A stretch of DNA of 64,000 nucleotides from Rhodoferax sp. (GCF_025354435.1 NZ_JANXMU010000010.1:1-64000); one strand, 5' to 3'; counted from the stretch's first letter, positions 55,269-64,000 are shown. Made by a program: numbers and translations. The notes: a model not told the origin generated them from the letters alone.

Positions 55269-56243
55269 TCAGGCCGGTTGCTGTTTCCCGCCCAGTTTTG
55301 CCGTAGGTTGCTGTGCCCGGTGAAACGCCCCCACTGCCGCTATCACCCCCACCAGCAGCAGCGTGATGCCGCAGGCCTCGGACACGCTGGGCCAGCGCTG
55401 GCGGGCGATCAGGCCGAAGGTGGTGGCGAAGATGGTTTCGGTCACGATGAGTTGCCCGGCCAGGCCAATCGGCAAGCGCCGGGTAGCGATGGACCAGGCC
55501 CAGGACGCGCCAATCGAGCCCAGTATGGCCAGCGCCAGCGCCGACATGAACAAAGGAGCGGCGGTGGCCCACGCCAGGCCGATGCGCGGCACGTGGAACA
55601 AATCCAGCGACAAGCCCAGCGGGATAAAGGCCACTACCTCGAAGGTGCCACCCACCATCATCAGGCCGGTCCAGGTCAGCGCACCCATATGGGGGCGTTT
55701 GCGCAGCGCCGCCTGGTTGCTGATGCCAAACAGCGTCCACAGCGCTACGGCGGCGATAGAAAAGACTATCCCTAGCAGGGTGTGGCCCAGCGGGGTGTCG
55801 CTGGGGTGGGTGAGGCCTTCGGCATTGACCAGCAGCAGCCCTGCCAGGGCCAAGGCCAGCGGCGGTGCCAGACTGCGCCAAGAGATGCGGTCGGGCCCGA
55901 AATTACCAATGATGGCCAGCACCACCGGCACCGTGGCCACAAAGGCTGGGGGGATCACCGGCCCGGCGTAAATCACGGCAGCGGCGATGGTCAAAAAATA
56001 CCCTACGTAGCCAATTAGGCCCAGCCAGGCCGCCACCAGCCAGTCCATGGCGGTGAGCCCGCGCAGTTGGCTGGGTGCGGCCAGCAAGATACCCAGGGCA
56101 AACACGCCCGAGATCAAAAACCGGCACACCGCCAGGTCGTAGATGGAATAGGGGCCGATCACGTAGGGCGCAATAAAGCCCAGCGACCATGCAAACGCGG
56201 CAAATATGGCGGCCACTACACCCAGCATGAGCTGTTTTCCCAT
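55269..56243 (-). CDS. DMT superfamily transporter (EamA family)
   Basis: A 324-residue inner-membrane protein with ten predicted helices arranged as two EamA repeats (about 5-140 and 160-305). Such carriers usually export amino acids, nucleosides or small metabolites. It is convergent with the GMC gene, 3 bases apart. A long inverted repeat lies 24 bases upstream of its start. Substrate unknown. Confidence 0.85.
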   Translation of the reverse strand: MGKQLMLGVVAAIFAAFAWSLGFIAPYVIGPYSIYDLAVCRFLISGVFALGILLAAPSQLRGLTAMDWLVAAWLGLIGYVGYFLTIAAAVIYAGPVIPPAFVATVPVVLAIIGNFGPDRISWRSLAPPLALALAGLLLVNAEGLTHPSDTPLGHTLLGIVFSIAAVALWTLFGISNQAALRKRPHMGALTWTGLMMVGGTFEVVAFIPLGLSLDLFHVPRIGLAWATAAPLFMSALALAILGSIGASWAWSIATRRLPIGLAGQLIVTETIFATTFGLIARQRWPSVSEACGITLLLVGVIAAVGAFHRAQQPTAKLGGKQQPA

Positions 56244-56266
56244 CCAAAACTCCCCGTTAACGTGAA

Positions 56267-56315
56267 ATAACTTTCATGGCTCGGGGTGCTCTGCACCCGA
56301 GTCCATGAAAGTTAT
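56267..56315. repeat. 49-base near-perfect inverted repeat
   Basis: ATAACTTTCATGG and CCATGAAAGTTAT form a perfect 13-base outer stem around a second stem CTCGGGGTGC / GCACCCGAG with one bulge and a 3-base loop. It lies between the DUF1501 3' end and the DMT transporter start, both leftward. It may terminate DUF1501 transcripts or form a 5' structure on the transporter mRNA. There is no strong U-tract. Confidence 0.7.
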
Positions 56316-56393
56316 GTAGGGAGCCAGGCTAGGCGTTCAGGAAACACTTGCTTTCAACAAAACACCAGAAACTTGCTGGCATGCGACACGCTG

Positions 56394-57575
56394 TTAAACC
56401 AGCCCCAGATCGCGCGGTGCGACACCGGCAAACACCTGGTCCAACTGCTTGCCGTTCAGCCCAAACTGCCGCCCAAACAGCCCCGCCAGCACGGCGCGGT
56501 ATTCGTTGAGCACCGGGTAGTCGCGGTTTTGGAACAGGGTGGCTTGCTCAATGCGCACCTGCTCGCCCGCCACCTGCGCGCTGCGCAAGCCGCCACCCAG
56601 CACCCAGTAGACAGAACCGTGACCGTGGTCGGTACCGCGGTTGCCGTTTTGCCGGAAGGTGCGGCCAAATTCGCTGGCTACCACCACGGTGGTATTGCGC
56701 CAGGCCGGGCCCATCTCTTGGGCAAAAGTGGCCAGGCCGCGGCCCAGCTCTTCCAGGCGCGAGGCCAGGTAGCCGCTGGCACCGCCCTGGTTGACATGCG
56801 TGTCCCAGCCGCCCACATCCACAAAGCCCAGGTTGTAGCGCTCCTTCATCAGGCGGGCGATGCGCTGGGCTTCCAGCTCGAAGCCTTTGGCGTTGATTGC
56901 GCCCCGGCTGGCGGCCTGCATTTCGGTGCTGAGTTCACGGGCCACTTCGTCGCGCACCGCAAAGCCGTCGGTCACGCGGCTGGACAGATCGCTGCCCTTG
57001 TACATGGCGGCGATGATGGCCGTCTGGCGCGGGTCTACCGCCGGTTTGGCAAGGGATTTGAGCGCCGTGTTGGGTACCTGCACGCTGCCCTGCATCACCA
57101 GCGGCAGGCTGTCGGTGAAGGCCATGGGTTCGGCACCGTTCATCACTGCGGCCAGGCGGTTCATGAAGCCGGAGCGGTAGTTCTTTTGGCCCGTCAGCGG
57201 CTGGCCCAGTTCTATGCTGTCCTGCGTCTCGAAGTGGCTGCGCGACACGTCGTCGGTGCCCGCAAACGGGATGAAGCTGGCTTCGCCCTTTTGCCACAGC
57301 GGGTACACGGTGTCGCGCAGCGCCGGGTGCAGGCCCCAGTCAGCGTTCAGCGCCAGCGCGGTGTTCAGGTCGGCACCGGGGCGGGGCACGGCGATGTCGG
57401 GGCGGGACGCGTAGTAGAAGTCGCTGGACGTAGGCACCAACAGATTGGCTGCATCGTAGGCTCCACGCAAGAAGACGAACAGCAAACGGGACTGCGCGGC
57501 GGGCGCAGCAAACAGCTGCCCGGCGTTGAGCAAGGGCAGAGCAGACAGCGACTGGAGCAGGTGGCGGCGTTGCAT
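56394..57575 (-). CDS. DUF1501 family exported protein
   Basis: A 393-residue protein of the DUF1501 (sulfatase-like fold) family. A signal beginning MQRRHLLQSLSALPLLNAGQLFAAPAA has a twin arginine, suggesting Tat export. The domain carries LLFVFLRGAYDAANLLVP, GGWDTHVNQGG and VVVASEFGRTFRQNGNRGTDHGHG, which form the likely metal site. It follows the DUF1800 gene by 10 bases. These two families occur together in many bacteria. Function is not established. Confidence 0.88.
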   Translation of the reverse strand: MQRRHLLQSLSALPLLNAGQLFAAPAAQSRLLFVFLRGAYDAANLLVPTSSDFYYASRPDIAVPRPGADLNTALALNADWGLHPALRDTVYPLWQKGEASFIPFAGTDDVSRSHFETQDSIELGQPLTGQKNYRSGFMNRLAAVMNGAEPMAFTDSLPLVMQGSVQVPNTALKSLAKPAVDPRQTAIIAAMYKGSDLSSRVTDGFAVRDEVARELSTEMQAASRGAINAKGFELEAQRIARLMKERYNLGFVDVGGWDTHVNQGGASGYLASRLEELGRGLATFAQEMGPAWRNTTVVVASEFGRTFRQNGNRGTDHGHGSVYWVLGGGLRSAQVAGEQVRIEQATLFQNRDYPVLNEYRAVLAGLFGRQFGLNGKQLDQVFAGVAPRDLGLV

Positions 57576-57585
57576 TGTTGTTCCT

Positions 57586-59145
57586 TTAGCGGTGCATGAG
57601 CTCGGGCGACGACAGTAGAAAGCTGTTCCACTCCTGCGCCGACGTGGCCTGGGCCAGGGCTTGCTGGGTGTTCGGGCCCAGGGTCTGGCCCAGTGCGCGG
57701 TAGTACAGGGCGTTGGCCAACTGCGGGAAGGCGGGCTTTTCCAGCGGCTGCGGGCCGTCGGTTTTGAACAGCCCGGCATTTCCCGAGCCGATGGCCTTGG
57801 CAATTTCAAACCGGGTCGCCATCTGGCCGGGGCTGGACCAGGCCGCCGTGTCCAGCGCGTAGCCGTCGGGGGTTTGGCGGCCATACAGGGGCTCGCCCAT
57901 GCGGTTGAGCCAGTTCAGTATGGGGCCGACGTTGAGGATGGGTTTGTCGTCATAGGCCAGCCGCACGGCCGACACCACGTAATGCACCGGGTCCTTGAAT
58001 TTTTGCCCTGCACCCTGCGCATACTCCGGTGAGGACAACAGGGTCTGTAGGGTCACGGCAATGTCGCCGTCGCTCTTCAAGAAGCTCTGCGCCATGCTTT
58101 CCACCAGCGCGGGCGGTGGGTCGTCGCTCAGCCAGTACTGCGCCAGTTTGCGGCTGATGAAGTGGGCGGTGGCGGGGTGTTTGGCCAGCCGGTCCAGGGC
58201 TTCGTCCAGCTCAGCCAAACCACGGCTGTGGATAGGCTGGCCCAGCAGGGTTTTGGCGCCGTAGTCGTGCCGGTTCGGGTTGAACTCGAACAGGCCTTTG
58301 CGCACGTAATCGCGTTGCAGCTCTTTGCGGACTTTGGGGTTGTCGGTGCCCAGGTTCACGCCCACACCGGTGAGTACGCGGGCCATCTCTTGCACGTCTT
58401 GCTGGGTGTAGCCTGCACCCAGACCCAAGGTGTGCAGCTCCATCAGCTCGCGGGCGTAGTTTTCGTTGATGCGGTTGGCGGCGTTTTGCTCGTTGTCCAG
58501 GTAGCGCAGCATGGCCGGGTGGTGGGCCACCGCACCCAGCAGGTCGCGGAACTTGCCCAGGGCGTGCGGGCGCAGGGCCGTGTCCTCGTAGTCGCCTACC
58601 AAAGCGCGCAGATTGCCCTTGTACAGGTGTACGTTGAAGTGGTTCAGCCAGAACCAGGTCATTTGCTCCTGCACCTGGTTGCTGGAGTACAGCGCGCGCA
58701 GCAGGTGGCGCGTGGCGGCTTCGCGGCCCAGGCGGTTCAGCTCCTGCTGGTAGGCCTGCTGGGCGGCTTTTTTGTCGTCGTCATTGGCAAAGGTGGCATC
58801 GGCATCTCTTCTGCGTTTGTCCATGTCTTGCACCAGCGCCACCACGGGGGTCTGGCTGATGGTCATGGCCGCTATTTGCTGCTGCACCGCTGGGGGCAGG
58901 GTGGCCGGGCCGGGATGCAGTTGCTGGGCCAGGTAGGGGCTCATGCCCATGTGCTCTGCCTGGTCCAGCGTGGCCACCGTGGCCCCCCAGGTCAGGCGGT
59001 TGGTGAGCTGGTAGGCGGCCACCGGGCTGGGCCGGACGACAGGGGCGGTGGCCACCGTTTTCACCGGTTCGTGGGTGGCGCAGGCTCCCAGCAGAGCACT
59101 GAGGAGCAGGGCGCTTGGGCCCCAGCGAAACGGCGGATTGCACAT
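57586..59145 (-). CDS. DUF1800 family lipoprotein
   Basis: A 519-residue DUF1800 protein. The signal peptide ends in a lipobox LLGAC (about residues 18-22). The domain shows YQLTNRLTWGAT near 46-57, FWLNHFNVHLYKG, YARELMELHTLGLGAGYTQQDVQEMARVLTG and the C-terminal NAGLFKTDGPQPLEKPAF. It precedes and is probably co-transcribed with the DUF1501 gene. AGGAGACGAACCAT precedes the ATG. Envelope role unknown. Confidence 0.9.
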   Translation of the reverse strand: MCNPPFRWGPSALLLSALLGACATHEPVKTVATAPVVRPSPVAAYQLTNRLTWGATVATLDQAEHMGMSPYLAQQLHPGPATLPPAVQQQIAAMTISQTPVVALVQDMDKRRRDADATFANDDDKKAAQQAYQQELNRLGREAATRHLLRALYSSNQVQEQMTWFWLNHFNVHLYKGNLRALVGDYEDTALRPHALGKFRDLLGAVAHHPAMLRYLDNEQNAANRINENYARELMELHTLGLGAGYTQQDVQEMARVLTGVGVNLGTDNPKVRKELQRDYVRKGLFEFNPNRHDYGAKTLLGQPIHSRGLAELDEALDRLAKHPATAHFISRKLAQYWLSDDPPPALVESMAQSFLKSDGDIAVTLQTLLSSPEYAQGAGQKFKDPVHYVVSAVRLAYDDKPILNVGPILNWLNRMGEPLYGRQTPDGYALDTAAWSSPGQMATRFEIAKAIGSGNAGLFKTDGPQPLEKPAFPQLANALYYRALGQTLGPNTQQALAQATSAQEWNSFLLSSPELMHR

Positions 59146-59202
59146 ATGGTTCGTCTCCTATTTACCCTGGAACGGGAGCCGTGCCGTTTCCGATGACCGG
59201 CT

Positions 59203-61500
59203 TTACTTAACTTGTTCTGCGGGCGGCTCGTCAAAACCCAGGCGGATCAGCTCGCCGTTCTCTGGCGGGTCGGTGTAGGTCCAGTCGTCCAGCGCGTCGC
59301 GCATCACGCTGGGCGGCGGTGCGAACGGGGCGACAGGCGCACCCTTAAGAGCGCGGCCCATGTAGTCGATCCAGATGGGCAAGGATACGCTGCTGCCCGA
59401 TTCGCGGCCCATGCTGCGGGGTTTGTCGTAACCGGTCCACACCACGGCGACCAGGCCGGGCTGGAAACCGGCAAACCAGGCATCCACCGAGTCGTTGGTG
59501 GTGCCGGTTTTGCCGTACAGGTCGGGGCGTTTCAGTGTGGCCTGGGCCTTGGCTGCGGTGCCGCTGCTGGTCACGGTTTGCAGCAGGCTGCTGGTGATGA
59601 ACAGGTTGCGCTCGGGCACGGTGGGCTCCATGTCGGCCAGCACCGGGGGCGGTGGGGCTTCAAACAGCACCTTGCCCTGCGCGTCGGTGATGCGCTCGAT
59701 CACCACTGGTGGCAGCACGTGGCCACCGTTGGCAAACACGCCATAGGCAGAGGCCAGTTGCAGCGGTGTGGTGCTGCCCGCGCCCAGCGCCAGGGTCAGG
59801 TTGTCGGGCTGTTTGTCGATGTCAAAGCCAAACCGGGCCGCCCATTCGCGCGCGGGCTGCACGCCCAGCATCTGCACCAACCGCACGCTGACCAGGTTGC
59901 GCGACTTGGCCAGGGCGGTACGCAGCGGAATGGCCCCGAGGAACTGGCCATCGTCGTTTTGCGGGCTCCAGCCCGGGCCGCCGTTCACACCGGGCAGCTC
60001 CAGCGGGCCGTCGTTGACCACGGTGGACGGCATCACGCCCTTGTCGATGGCCGCCGAGTACAAAAACGGCTTGAAGCTGGAACCCGGTTGCCGCCAGCCT
60101 TGGGTGACGTGGTTGAACTGCTGGTCGGAAAAGTCAAAGCCGCCCACCAGCGCCCGCACCCGGCCGGTGCTGGGGGTCAGCGCCACCAGCGCGCTTTGCA
60201 CTTCGGGCCACTGCGAAATCGCCCAGCCGATTTTGCCCTCGACGTGCTGCACGCGGATGATGGCCCCGCGCTTGATGGCCAGCGGCGCGGTGGCCTTGGC
60301 ACCCAGTGCGGCTTGGGCCCAGCGCAGGCCTTCGCCCTGGAGCTGCAGAGTTTCACCGGTGGCCAGGCGGGCCACCACGGCCTGCGGGCTGGCCAGCAGC
60401 ACGATGGCCACGCGCAGATCTTCGTCGTCGCTGTAGTCCTTCAGGGCCAGGGCAGCGGCGGCATCTTCTTCGGTCGGGTCGCTGGGCAGTTCTTCAAATT
60501 CTTCTGGTCCCCGGTAGGGCAGCTTGCGGTCAAAGGCCAGCACGCCACGGCGCAGGGCGGCGTAGGCGGCCTGCTGGTCAGTGGAAATCAGCGAGGTGGT
60601 GACCTTGATGCCCTGCGAGTAGGCCTGCTGGCCGTAGCGCTCAAACACCACTTGGCGGGCCATTTCGGCCACAAACTCGGCATGCACTGGCACCTGCAGC
60701 GGCGAGCGGATCACCAGCTTTTGCGCGGTGGCGGTGGCAAATTGTTCTTCGGTGATGGCGCCCACGGTGCGCATGCGGCCCAGCACCAGCTGCTGGCGGC
60801 GGGTGGCGCGCTCAAAGTTGGTGATGGGGTTGGCGTAGGCCGGGTTCTGCGGCAACCCGGCCAGCATGGCCATTTCGGCAATCGACAACTGGTCCAGCGG
60901 CTTGCCGAAGTAGACCTGCGAGGCCGCACCAAAGCCGTAGGCGCGGTGGCCCAGGTAGATCTGGTTCATGTAGAGCTCCAGAATCTGGTCCTTGGTCAGG
61001 GACTTTTCGATCTTCAGCGCCAGCATGGCTTCTTTGAGCTTGCGCTCGGCCGTCTTGCGGTTGCTTAAAAAGAAGTTACGCGCCACCTGCTGTGTGATGG
61101 TGGATGCCCCCTGGCGCGTGCCCCCGGTGAGGTTGGCCACTACCGCGCGTAGCACGCTGATGGGGTCGATGCCGCTGTGTTCGCGGAAGCGCGCGTCTTC
61201 AATGGCCAGTACCGCCTCCTGCATCAGCGGCGGGATCTGGGCGATGGGCAAGAACGTGCGCCGCTCGGAGCCAAATTGCGCAATCTCCACGCCATCGCTG
61301 GTAAACACCTGCATGGCCTGCTGCGGCTGGTAGCGGGTCACCTTGTCGAGTTCGGGCAGGCTGGGGTAGTACCAGGCGGCTGCGATGGCAATGAGCAGGC
61401 CGCCGATCAGGCCCAGGCCTACGCAGGCCCACAGGGCCGTGAGCCAAAGCTTGCCGGATTGGGTGCGGAGGGCGGGGGTAGGGGATGTGTGTGGGGTCAT
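59203..61500 (-). CDS. mrcA: Penicillin-binding protein 1A
   Basis: A 765-residue bifunctional peptidoglycan synthase of the inner membrane. One N-terminal helix (about 22-44) is followed by a glycosyltransferase domain carrying the glutamate in AIEDARFREHSGID and GGTRQGASTITQQVARNFFL. An OB-like linker follows, then a transpeptidase domain with the active serine in GSSFKPFLYSAAID, SRN, and KTGTTND. The start at 61500 fits the family and an upstream 7-codon extension is dropped. It lies upstream of the DUF1800 pair with a 57-base gap. Confidence 0.95.
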   Translation of the reverse strand: MTPHTSPTPALRTQSGKLWLTALWACVGLGLIGGLLIAIAAAWYYPSLPELDKVTRYQPQQAMQVFTSDGVEIAQFGSERRTFLPIAQIPPLMQEAVLAIEDARFREHSGIDPISVLRAVVANLTGGTRQGASTITQQVARNFFLSNRKTAERKLKEAMLALKIEKSLTKDQILELYMNQIYLGHRAYGFGAASQVYFGKPLDQLSIAEMAMLAGLPQNPAYANPITNFERATRRQQLVLGRMRTVGAITEEQFATATAQKLVIRSPLQVPVHAEFVAEMARQVVFERYGQQAYSQGIKVTTSLISTDQQAAYAALRRGVLAFDRKLPYRGPEEFEELPSDPTEEDAAAALALKDYSDDEDLRVAIVLLASPQAVVARLATGETLQLQGEGLRWAQAALGAKATAPLAIKRGAIIRVQHVEGKIGWAISQWPEVQSALVALTPSTGRVRALVGGFDFSDQQFNHVTQGWRQPGSSFKPFLYSAAIDKGVMPSTVVNDGPLELPGVNGGPGWSPQNDDGQFLGAIPLRTALAKSRNLVSVRLVQMLGVQPAREWAARFGFDIDKQPDNLTLALGAGSTTPLQLASAYGVFANGGHVLPPVVIERITDAQGKVLFEAPPPPVLADMEPTVPERNLFITSSLLQTVTSSGTAAKAQATLKRPDLYGKTGTTNDSVDAWFAGFQPGLVAVVWTGYDKPRSMGRESGSSVSLPIWIDYMGRALKGAPVAPFAPPPSVMRDALDDWTYTDPPENGELIRLGFDEPPAEQVK

Positions 61501-61635
61501 GGAACCTGGGTCGCGCAGCACCCGGCGGGGGCGGGTACTGGGGTAATGGAGAGGGCGGCCAAATTATGAACCAGACCGCCAAACGGGTAGCTGGACGAGC
61601 TTAATGGCGGGTTGTGAAGACAGTGTGAAGTGAAA

Positions 61636-61690
61636 TTGCTATTTTTTTGATAGCTGCTTGTGCTGATTGAATAAGCACAGGGTGCCTAAA
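61636..61690 (+). repeat. Interspersed repeat, copy G
   Basis: TTGCTATTTTTTTGATAGCTGCTTGTGCTGATTGAATAAGCACAGGGTGCC. Its TTGATAGCTGCTTGTGC core is identical to the fragment inside the small membrane-protein gene near 30828 and similar to the copy inside pgi. Confidence 0.6.
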
Positions 61691-61797
61691 AAGCTCGGAT
61701 TGCAACATTCGATGCGATTACAGCTTACGCCACACGATCCGGCACCGCTTGGTGCTCATCCTCAACCAGGTGGACGCCTAAAACTGGAGTCCGTGAA

Positions 61798-61850
61798 TTT
61801 GCTATGAAATACGTAGCTACTTGTGTAAGTGGAATAATCGTTATAGGCCA
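61798..61850 (+). repeat. Interspersed repeat, copy H
   Basis: TTTGCTATGAAATACGTAGCTACTTGTGTAAGTGGAATAATCGTTATAGGCC. It has the same block order as copy G, which lies only 110 bases to the left in the same orientation, and resembles copy B at 15470. Confidence 0.55.
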
Positions 61851-61960
61851 AAAATTTTTGTAATTTTTGAGGCTTGAGTTTACCTTGCAACGAATCGCCA
61901 GAATCAGCCATGGCGTGTTCTCAAGGGTGCCGATACGACCCAGAATCAGGGTGTAGAGAA

Positions 61961-62845
61961 CTAGCGTGCCGCAAAAATGTTACCGGGCGATCGCAGCACA
62001 AAGTCGGCCAGACAGTGCGCCGATTCCGATGTGGCGTTGTGCACATACAGGCCGATGTCCAGCGCAATAGGGTTGGGAAAATGCGGCAGGTAGTGGATGC
62101 TGCGGCAACCCGGCGGGATGGTTGCCGTGATCATGGGCCCCACGCCCAGACCGACCTGCACCGCCGTTGCCATGGCCACCAGCGTGGTGGCTTCACACAC
62201 CAGGGACCAGTTCACCTGGCGCTCGTTCAAAGCCTGGACTGCGCGGGTGCGCCAGTGGCAACCCTCTTCAAACAGAATCACCGGCAAGGTTTCTACGCGG
62301 GCATCGTCAAAATCACTGTGGACGGTCCAGGTCAGTTGTTCCGGCCACGTCACCAGCGGTTCACGCCCCACCGTCCCTGATTTGTGCTGCATGACATCCA
62401 CATCGCAGATGGCCAGGTCCAGCTTTCTTTGCGAGAAAAGCGCTTCAAGGTGGCTGTTGTCCTCCACGATCAAATCCAGTTGCACCAGCGGATGCTGGGT
62501 TCTGAACAGACGCAGGATGTCTATCAGGCGTGTGGCGGCGAAATCCTCCACCACGCCCAGCTTCACCCGCCCCTTTAAGGACTGCTGGCCGATGCGCTTG
62601 CCCACTTCTTCGTTCAGCGCCAGGATGTCATTGGCGTAGCGCACCAGGAAGGTGCCCTGGTCGTTGAGTACCAGTCCTTTGGCGGAGCGCACGAACAGGG
62701 GCGAACCCACGACCTCCTCCAGGCGCCGGATCTGCATGCTCACCGCCGCCTGGGTGCGGCACAGGCTGGCCGCGGCACCGTTGATGGTGCCGATACGCGC
62801 TACCGACAGAAAAGCGCGCAGCAAATGGGGATCCAAGTCGAGCAT
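61961..62845 (-). CDS. LysR family transcriptional regulator
   Basis: A 294-residue LysR protein. The helix-turn-helix (LLRAFLSVARIGTINGAAASLCRTQAAVSMQIRRLEEVVG) lies at about residues 8-47, and an effector domain follows from about residue 92 (GRVKLGVVEDFA). It is divergent from the solute-binding protein gene, 173 bases away, and probably controls that transport operon. ATG 62845. Confidence 0.88.
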   Translation of the reverse strand: MLDLDPHLLRAFLSVARIGTINGAAASLCRTQAAVSMQIRRLEEVVGSPLFVRSAKGLVLNDQGTFLVRYANDILALNEEVGKRIGQQSLKGRVKLGVVEDFAATRLIDILRLFRTQHPLVQLDLIVEDNSHLEALFSQRKLDLAICDVDVMQHKSGTVGREPLVTWPEQLTWTVHSDFDDARVETLPVILFEEGCHWRTRAVQALNERQVNWSLVCEATTLVAMATAVQVGLGVGPMITATIPPGCRSIHYLPHFPNPIALDIGLYVHNATSESAHCLADFVLRSPGNIFAAR

Positions 62846-63018
62846 TCAGAAACCCTTATACCGCCACAAAAATTATCCAGCTACCGCCAAGCAAATTGTG
62901 TTCCTAAACTCGGCCAAACATCAACAGAGACGGATCCGGTCCTATCGAAATCCGACCTACTGGCGATGTTGGGCCGCGCAACTTCCACTTCCATCTGAAC
63001 TTTGAGAGAGATAGCTAT

Positions 63019-64000
63019 ATGACACAAAACATCGACCGCCGCCGCCTCATGCAAACCGGTGCCGGTTTGGGTTTGGCGGCTGCAACCATGGGTTTTCCGG
63101 CCATCCAGGCGCGAGCCCAGTCGCGCCAGTTTGCTGGCAAGACGCTGCGTATCCTCACCTGGTCGGACGATACCGGGTTGGCCGTGCTGCGCAATATTGC
63201 GCAAACCTTTGAAGCCAAAACCGGTTGCAAGGTGATTGCCGACCGCACCGGCGGCACGGGGGACATGGTGGCCAAAATCAAGGCGGGTGGTGCCCGTCCG
63301 CAGTATGACGTGATGCACATGGCCGGCGTGGGTGCCGTCACGCTGGGCGCTGCCGGACTCTTGGAAAAGCCGGATCTGAACCAGCTGCCCAACCTCAAAG
63401 ATGTGGAAGCCCGTTTTGCAACCGGAGCCGATGGTTTTGCCATTGGTTACCTGCTGTGGACGGGGGGAGCGATCTACAACACCAAGACCTTCAAGAGCCC
63501 GCCCACCAGCTACGAAGAGATGTGGGACCCGAAGTACGCCAAACGCGTGTTCCTGCCACCGGCCACCTGGACCGATGCGCTGGACACCATCGTGGCGGCG
63601 GCCCGCATCAAAGGCGGTAGCGCCACCAATGCGGAGGGCGGTTTCCAGAAGCTGGCCGCACTGCGCGATAGCGTGTTGACCTTTGGCGAAAACCCGGCCC
63701 AGATTGCGGAACTCTTCCGCTCGAACTCGCTGGACATGGGTGCCGTGTACCCGCCCGCCTTCTTTGCCAAGGAGCTGCGAGACCCGACATCCAACATGGG
63801 GGCCACCTACAACCTCAAGGAAGGCTTTTTTGCCGACCTGATGTACACCGTGATTCCCAAGGCACACCCCGGCGAATCGGAAGTGGCCAATGCCTATATC
63901 AACCATTCACTGGACCCCGTGGTGCAAGGCAAGTTGGCGGAAGAGGTACTCAACGGGCCCCTGAACCGGAAAGCGGTGCTGTCTGCCGAGGCGAGCAAGA
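63019..64000 (+). CDS. ABC transporter solute-binding protein, 3' end outside window
   Basis: At least 327 residues of a periplasmic binding protein of the spermidine/putrescine PotD-like type. A Tat-type signal peptide (DRRRLMQTGAGLGLAAATMGF, cleaved near ARA-Q) is followed by KTLRILTWSDDTGLAVLRNIAQTFEAKTGCKV and a C-terminal-lobe segment. It delivers a small cationic or organic solute to an inner-membrane permease presumably encoded to the right. GAGAGAGAT lies before ATG 63019. No stop codon is reached by 64000. Confidence 0.87.
   Translation, partial: MTQNIDRRRLMQTGAGLGLAAATMGFPAIQARAQSRQFAGKTLRILTWSDDTGLAVLRNIAQTFEAKTGCKVIADRTGGTGDMVAKIKAGGARPQYDVMHMAGVGAVTLGAAGLLEKPDLNQLPNLKDVEARFATGADGFAIGYLLWTGGAIYNTKTFKSPPTSYEEMWDPKYAKRVFLPPATWTDALDTIVAAARIKGGSATNAEGGFQKLAALRDSVLTFGENPAQIAELFRSNSLDMGAVYPPAFFAKELRDPTSNMGATYNLKEGFFADLMYTVIPKAHPGESEVANAYINHSLDPVVQGKLAEEVLNGPLNRKAVLSAEASK

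Larger units (their letters stand above)
61501..61960. other. 460-base intergenic region with two repeat copies
   Basis: The stretch between mrcA and a LysR gene holds two interspersed-repeat copies and no recognisable protein. A 31-codon open frame (ATG 61712) ends exactly in the second repeat and may be a remnant or chance. A leftward open frame starting ATG near 61912 also runs through that repeat. The mrcA promoter should lie in 61501-61620. Confidence 0.5.

Noticed and set aside
61712..61807. 31-codon open frame between two repeat copies
   Set aside because: Too short, no family, ends inside a repeat. Recorded only as a possible remnant.

Overview
The window looks like a chromosomal segment from a high-GC betaproteobacterium of the Comamonadaceae, probably close to Rhodoferax. 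The evidence is the protein families, the hemA-prfA-prmC-grxD gene order, the zwf-hexR / tal-pgi layout, and a short interspersed repeat with a GCTATTAATTTAATAGCT / GCTAGCG / CGCTAGAGCC pattern that recurs across the window. This assignment is inference from recognisable families, not a database result. I see no rRNA, tRNA or CRISPR array.

Layout. 1-1319: one end of an IS5-type insertion sequence abuts an EAL phosphodiesterase gene that has lost its 5' part. 1300-7487: a carboxymuconolactone decarboxylase-like protein, then sugar phosphate metabolism. zwf and hexR run leftward and tal, pgi and a small monooxygenase-like gene run rightward from a shared control region that carries HexR-like palindromes. 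7474-12991: an MFS exporter with a divergent LysR regulator, a GntR/UTRA regulator, and a tightly overlapping isochorismatase / DJ-1 / GlxA-type AraC operon. 13115-15387: groES-groEL with a CIRCE operator, a promoter and a downstream terminator. 15541-16719: an FAD monooxygenase. 17029-25525: a rightward module epsB-prsK-prsR-prsT-protease of the PEP-CTERM/exosortase type, strongly AT-rich in its second half. 25544-30640: a Lon-like AAA ATPase, then grxD, prmC, prfA and hemA read leftward. 30708-36818: a small membrane protein, a diguanylate cyclase with an in-frame upstream nonsense codon, and the ugpBAEC-ugpQ glycerol-3-phosphate operon. 37095-44647: a chemoreceptor, a DUF3579 protein, argD-argF-ykgJ and the kynBUA operon. 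44730-46900: a ZIP metal transporter, an FmdB-type zinc ribbon, a GST and a DUF4019 protein. 47001-52508: a ThDP enzyme / FAD oxidase / ALDH7 operon with a divergent LysR gene. 52570-56243: VOC, EthD, GMC oxidoreductase and DMT transporter genes. 56394-61500: a DUF1800/DUF1501 pair downstream of penicillin-binding protein 1A. 61961-64000: a LysR regulator divergent from a solute-binding protein gene that runs off the window.

How the genes work together. zwf, tal and pgi carry hexose phosphates through the oxidative pentose phosphate and Entner-Doudoroff entry routes, and HexR sits in the operon it probably controls. EpsB primes exopolysaccharide synthesis, while PrsK/PrsR form a sigma-54-type two-component system that in relatives activates PEP-CTERM protein genes. 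KynA, KynB and KynU convert tryptophan to anthranilate. The Ugp proteins import and cleave glycerophosphodiesters. HemA, PrfA, PrmC and GrxD form the conserved haem/translation-termination cluster.

Most unusual items: the prs module, which has no exosortase or PEP-CTERM substrate in view and carries an attached secreted protease; the interspersed repeat, which has entered the reading frames of pgi and a small membrane protein; the IS-truncated EAL gene; and the nonsense codon upstream of the diguanylate cyclase.
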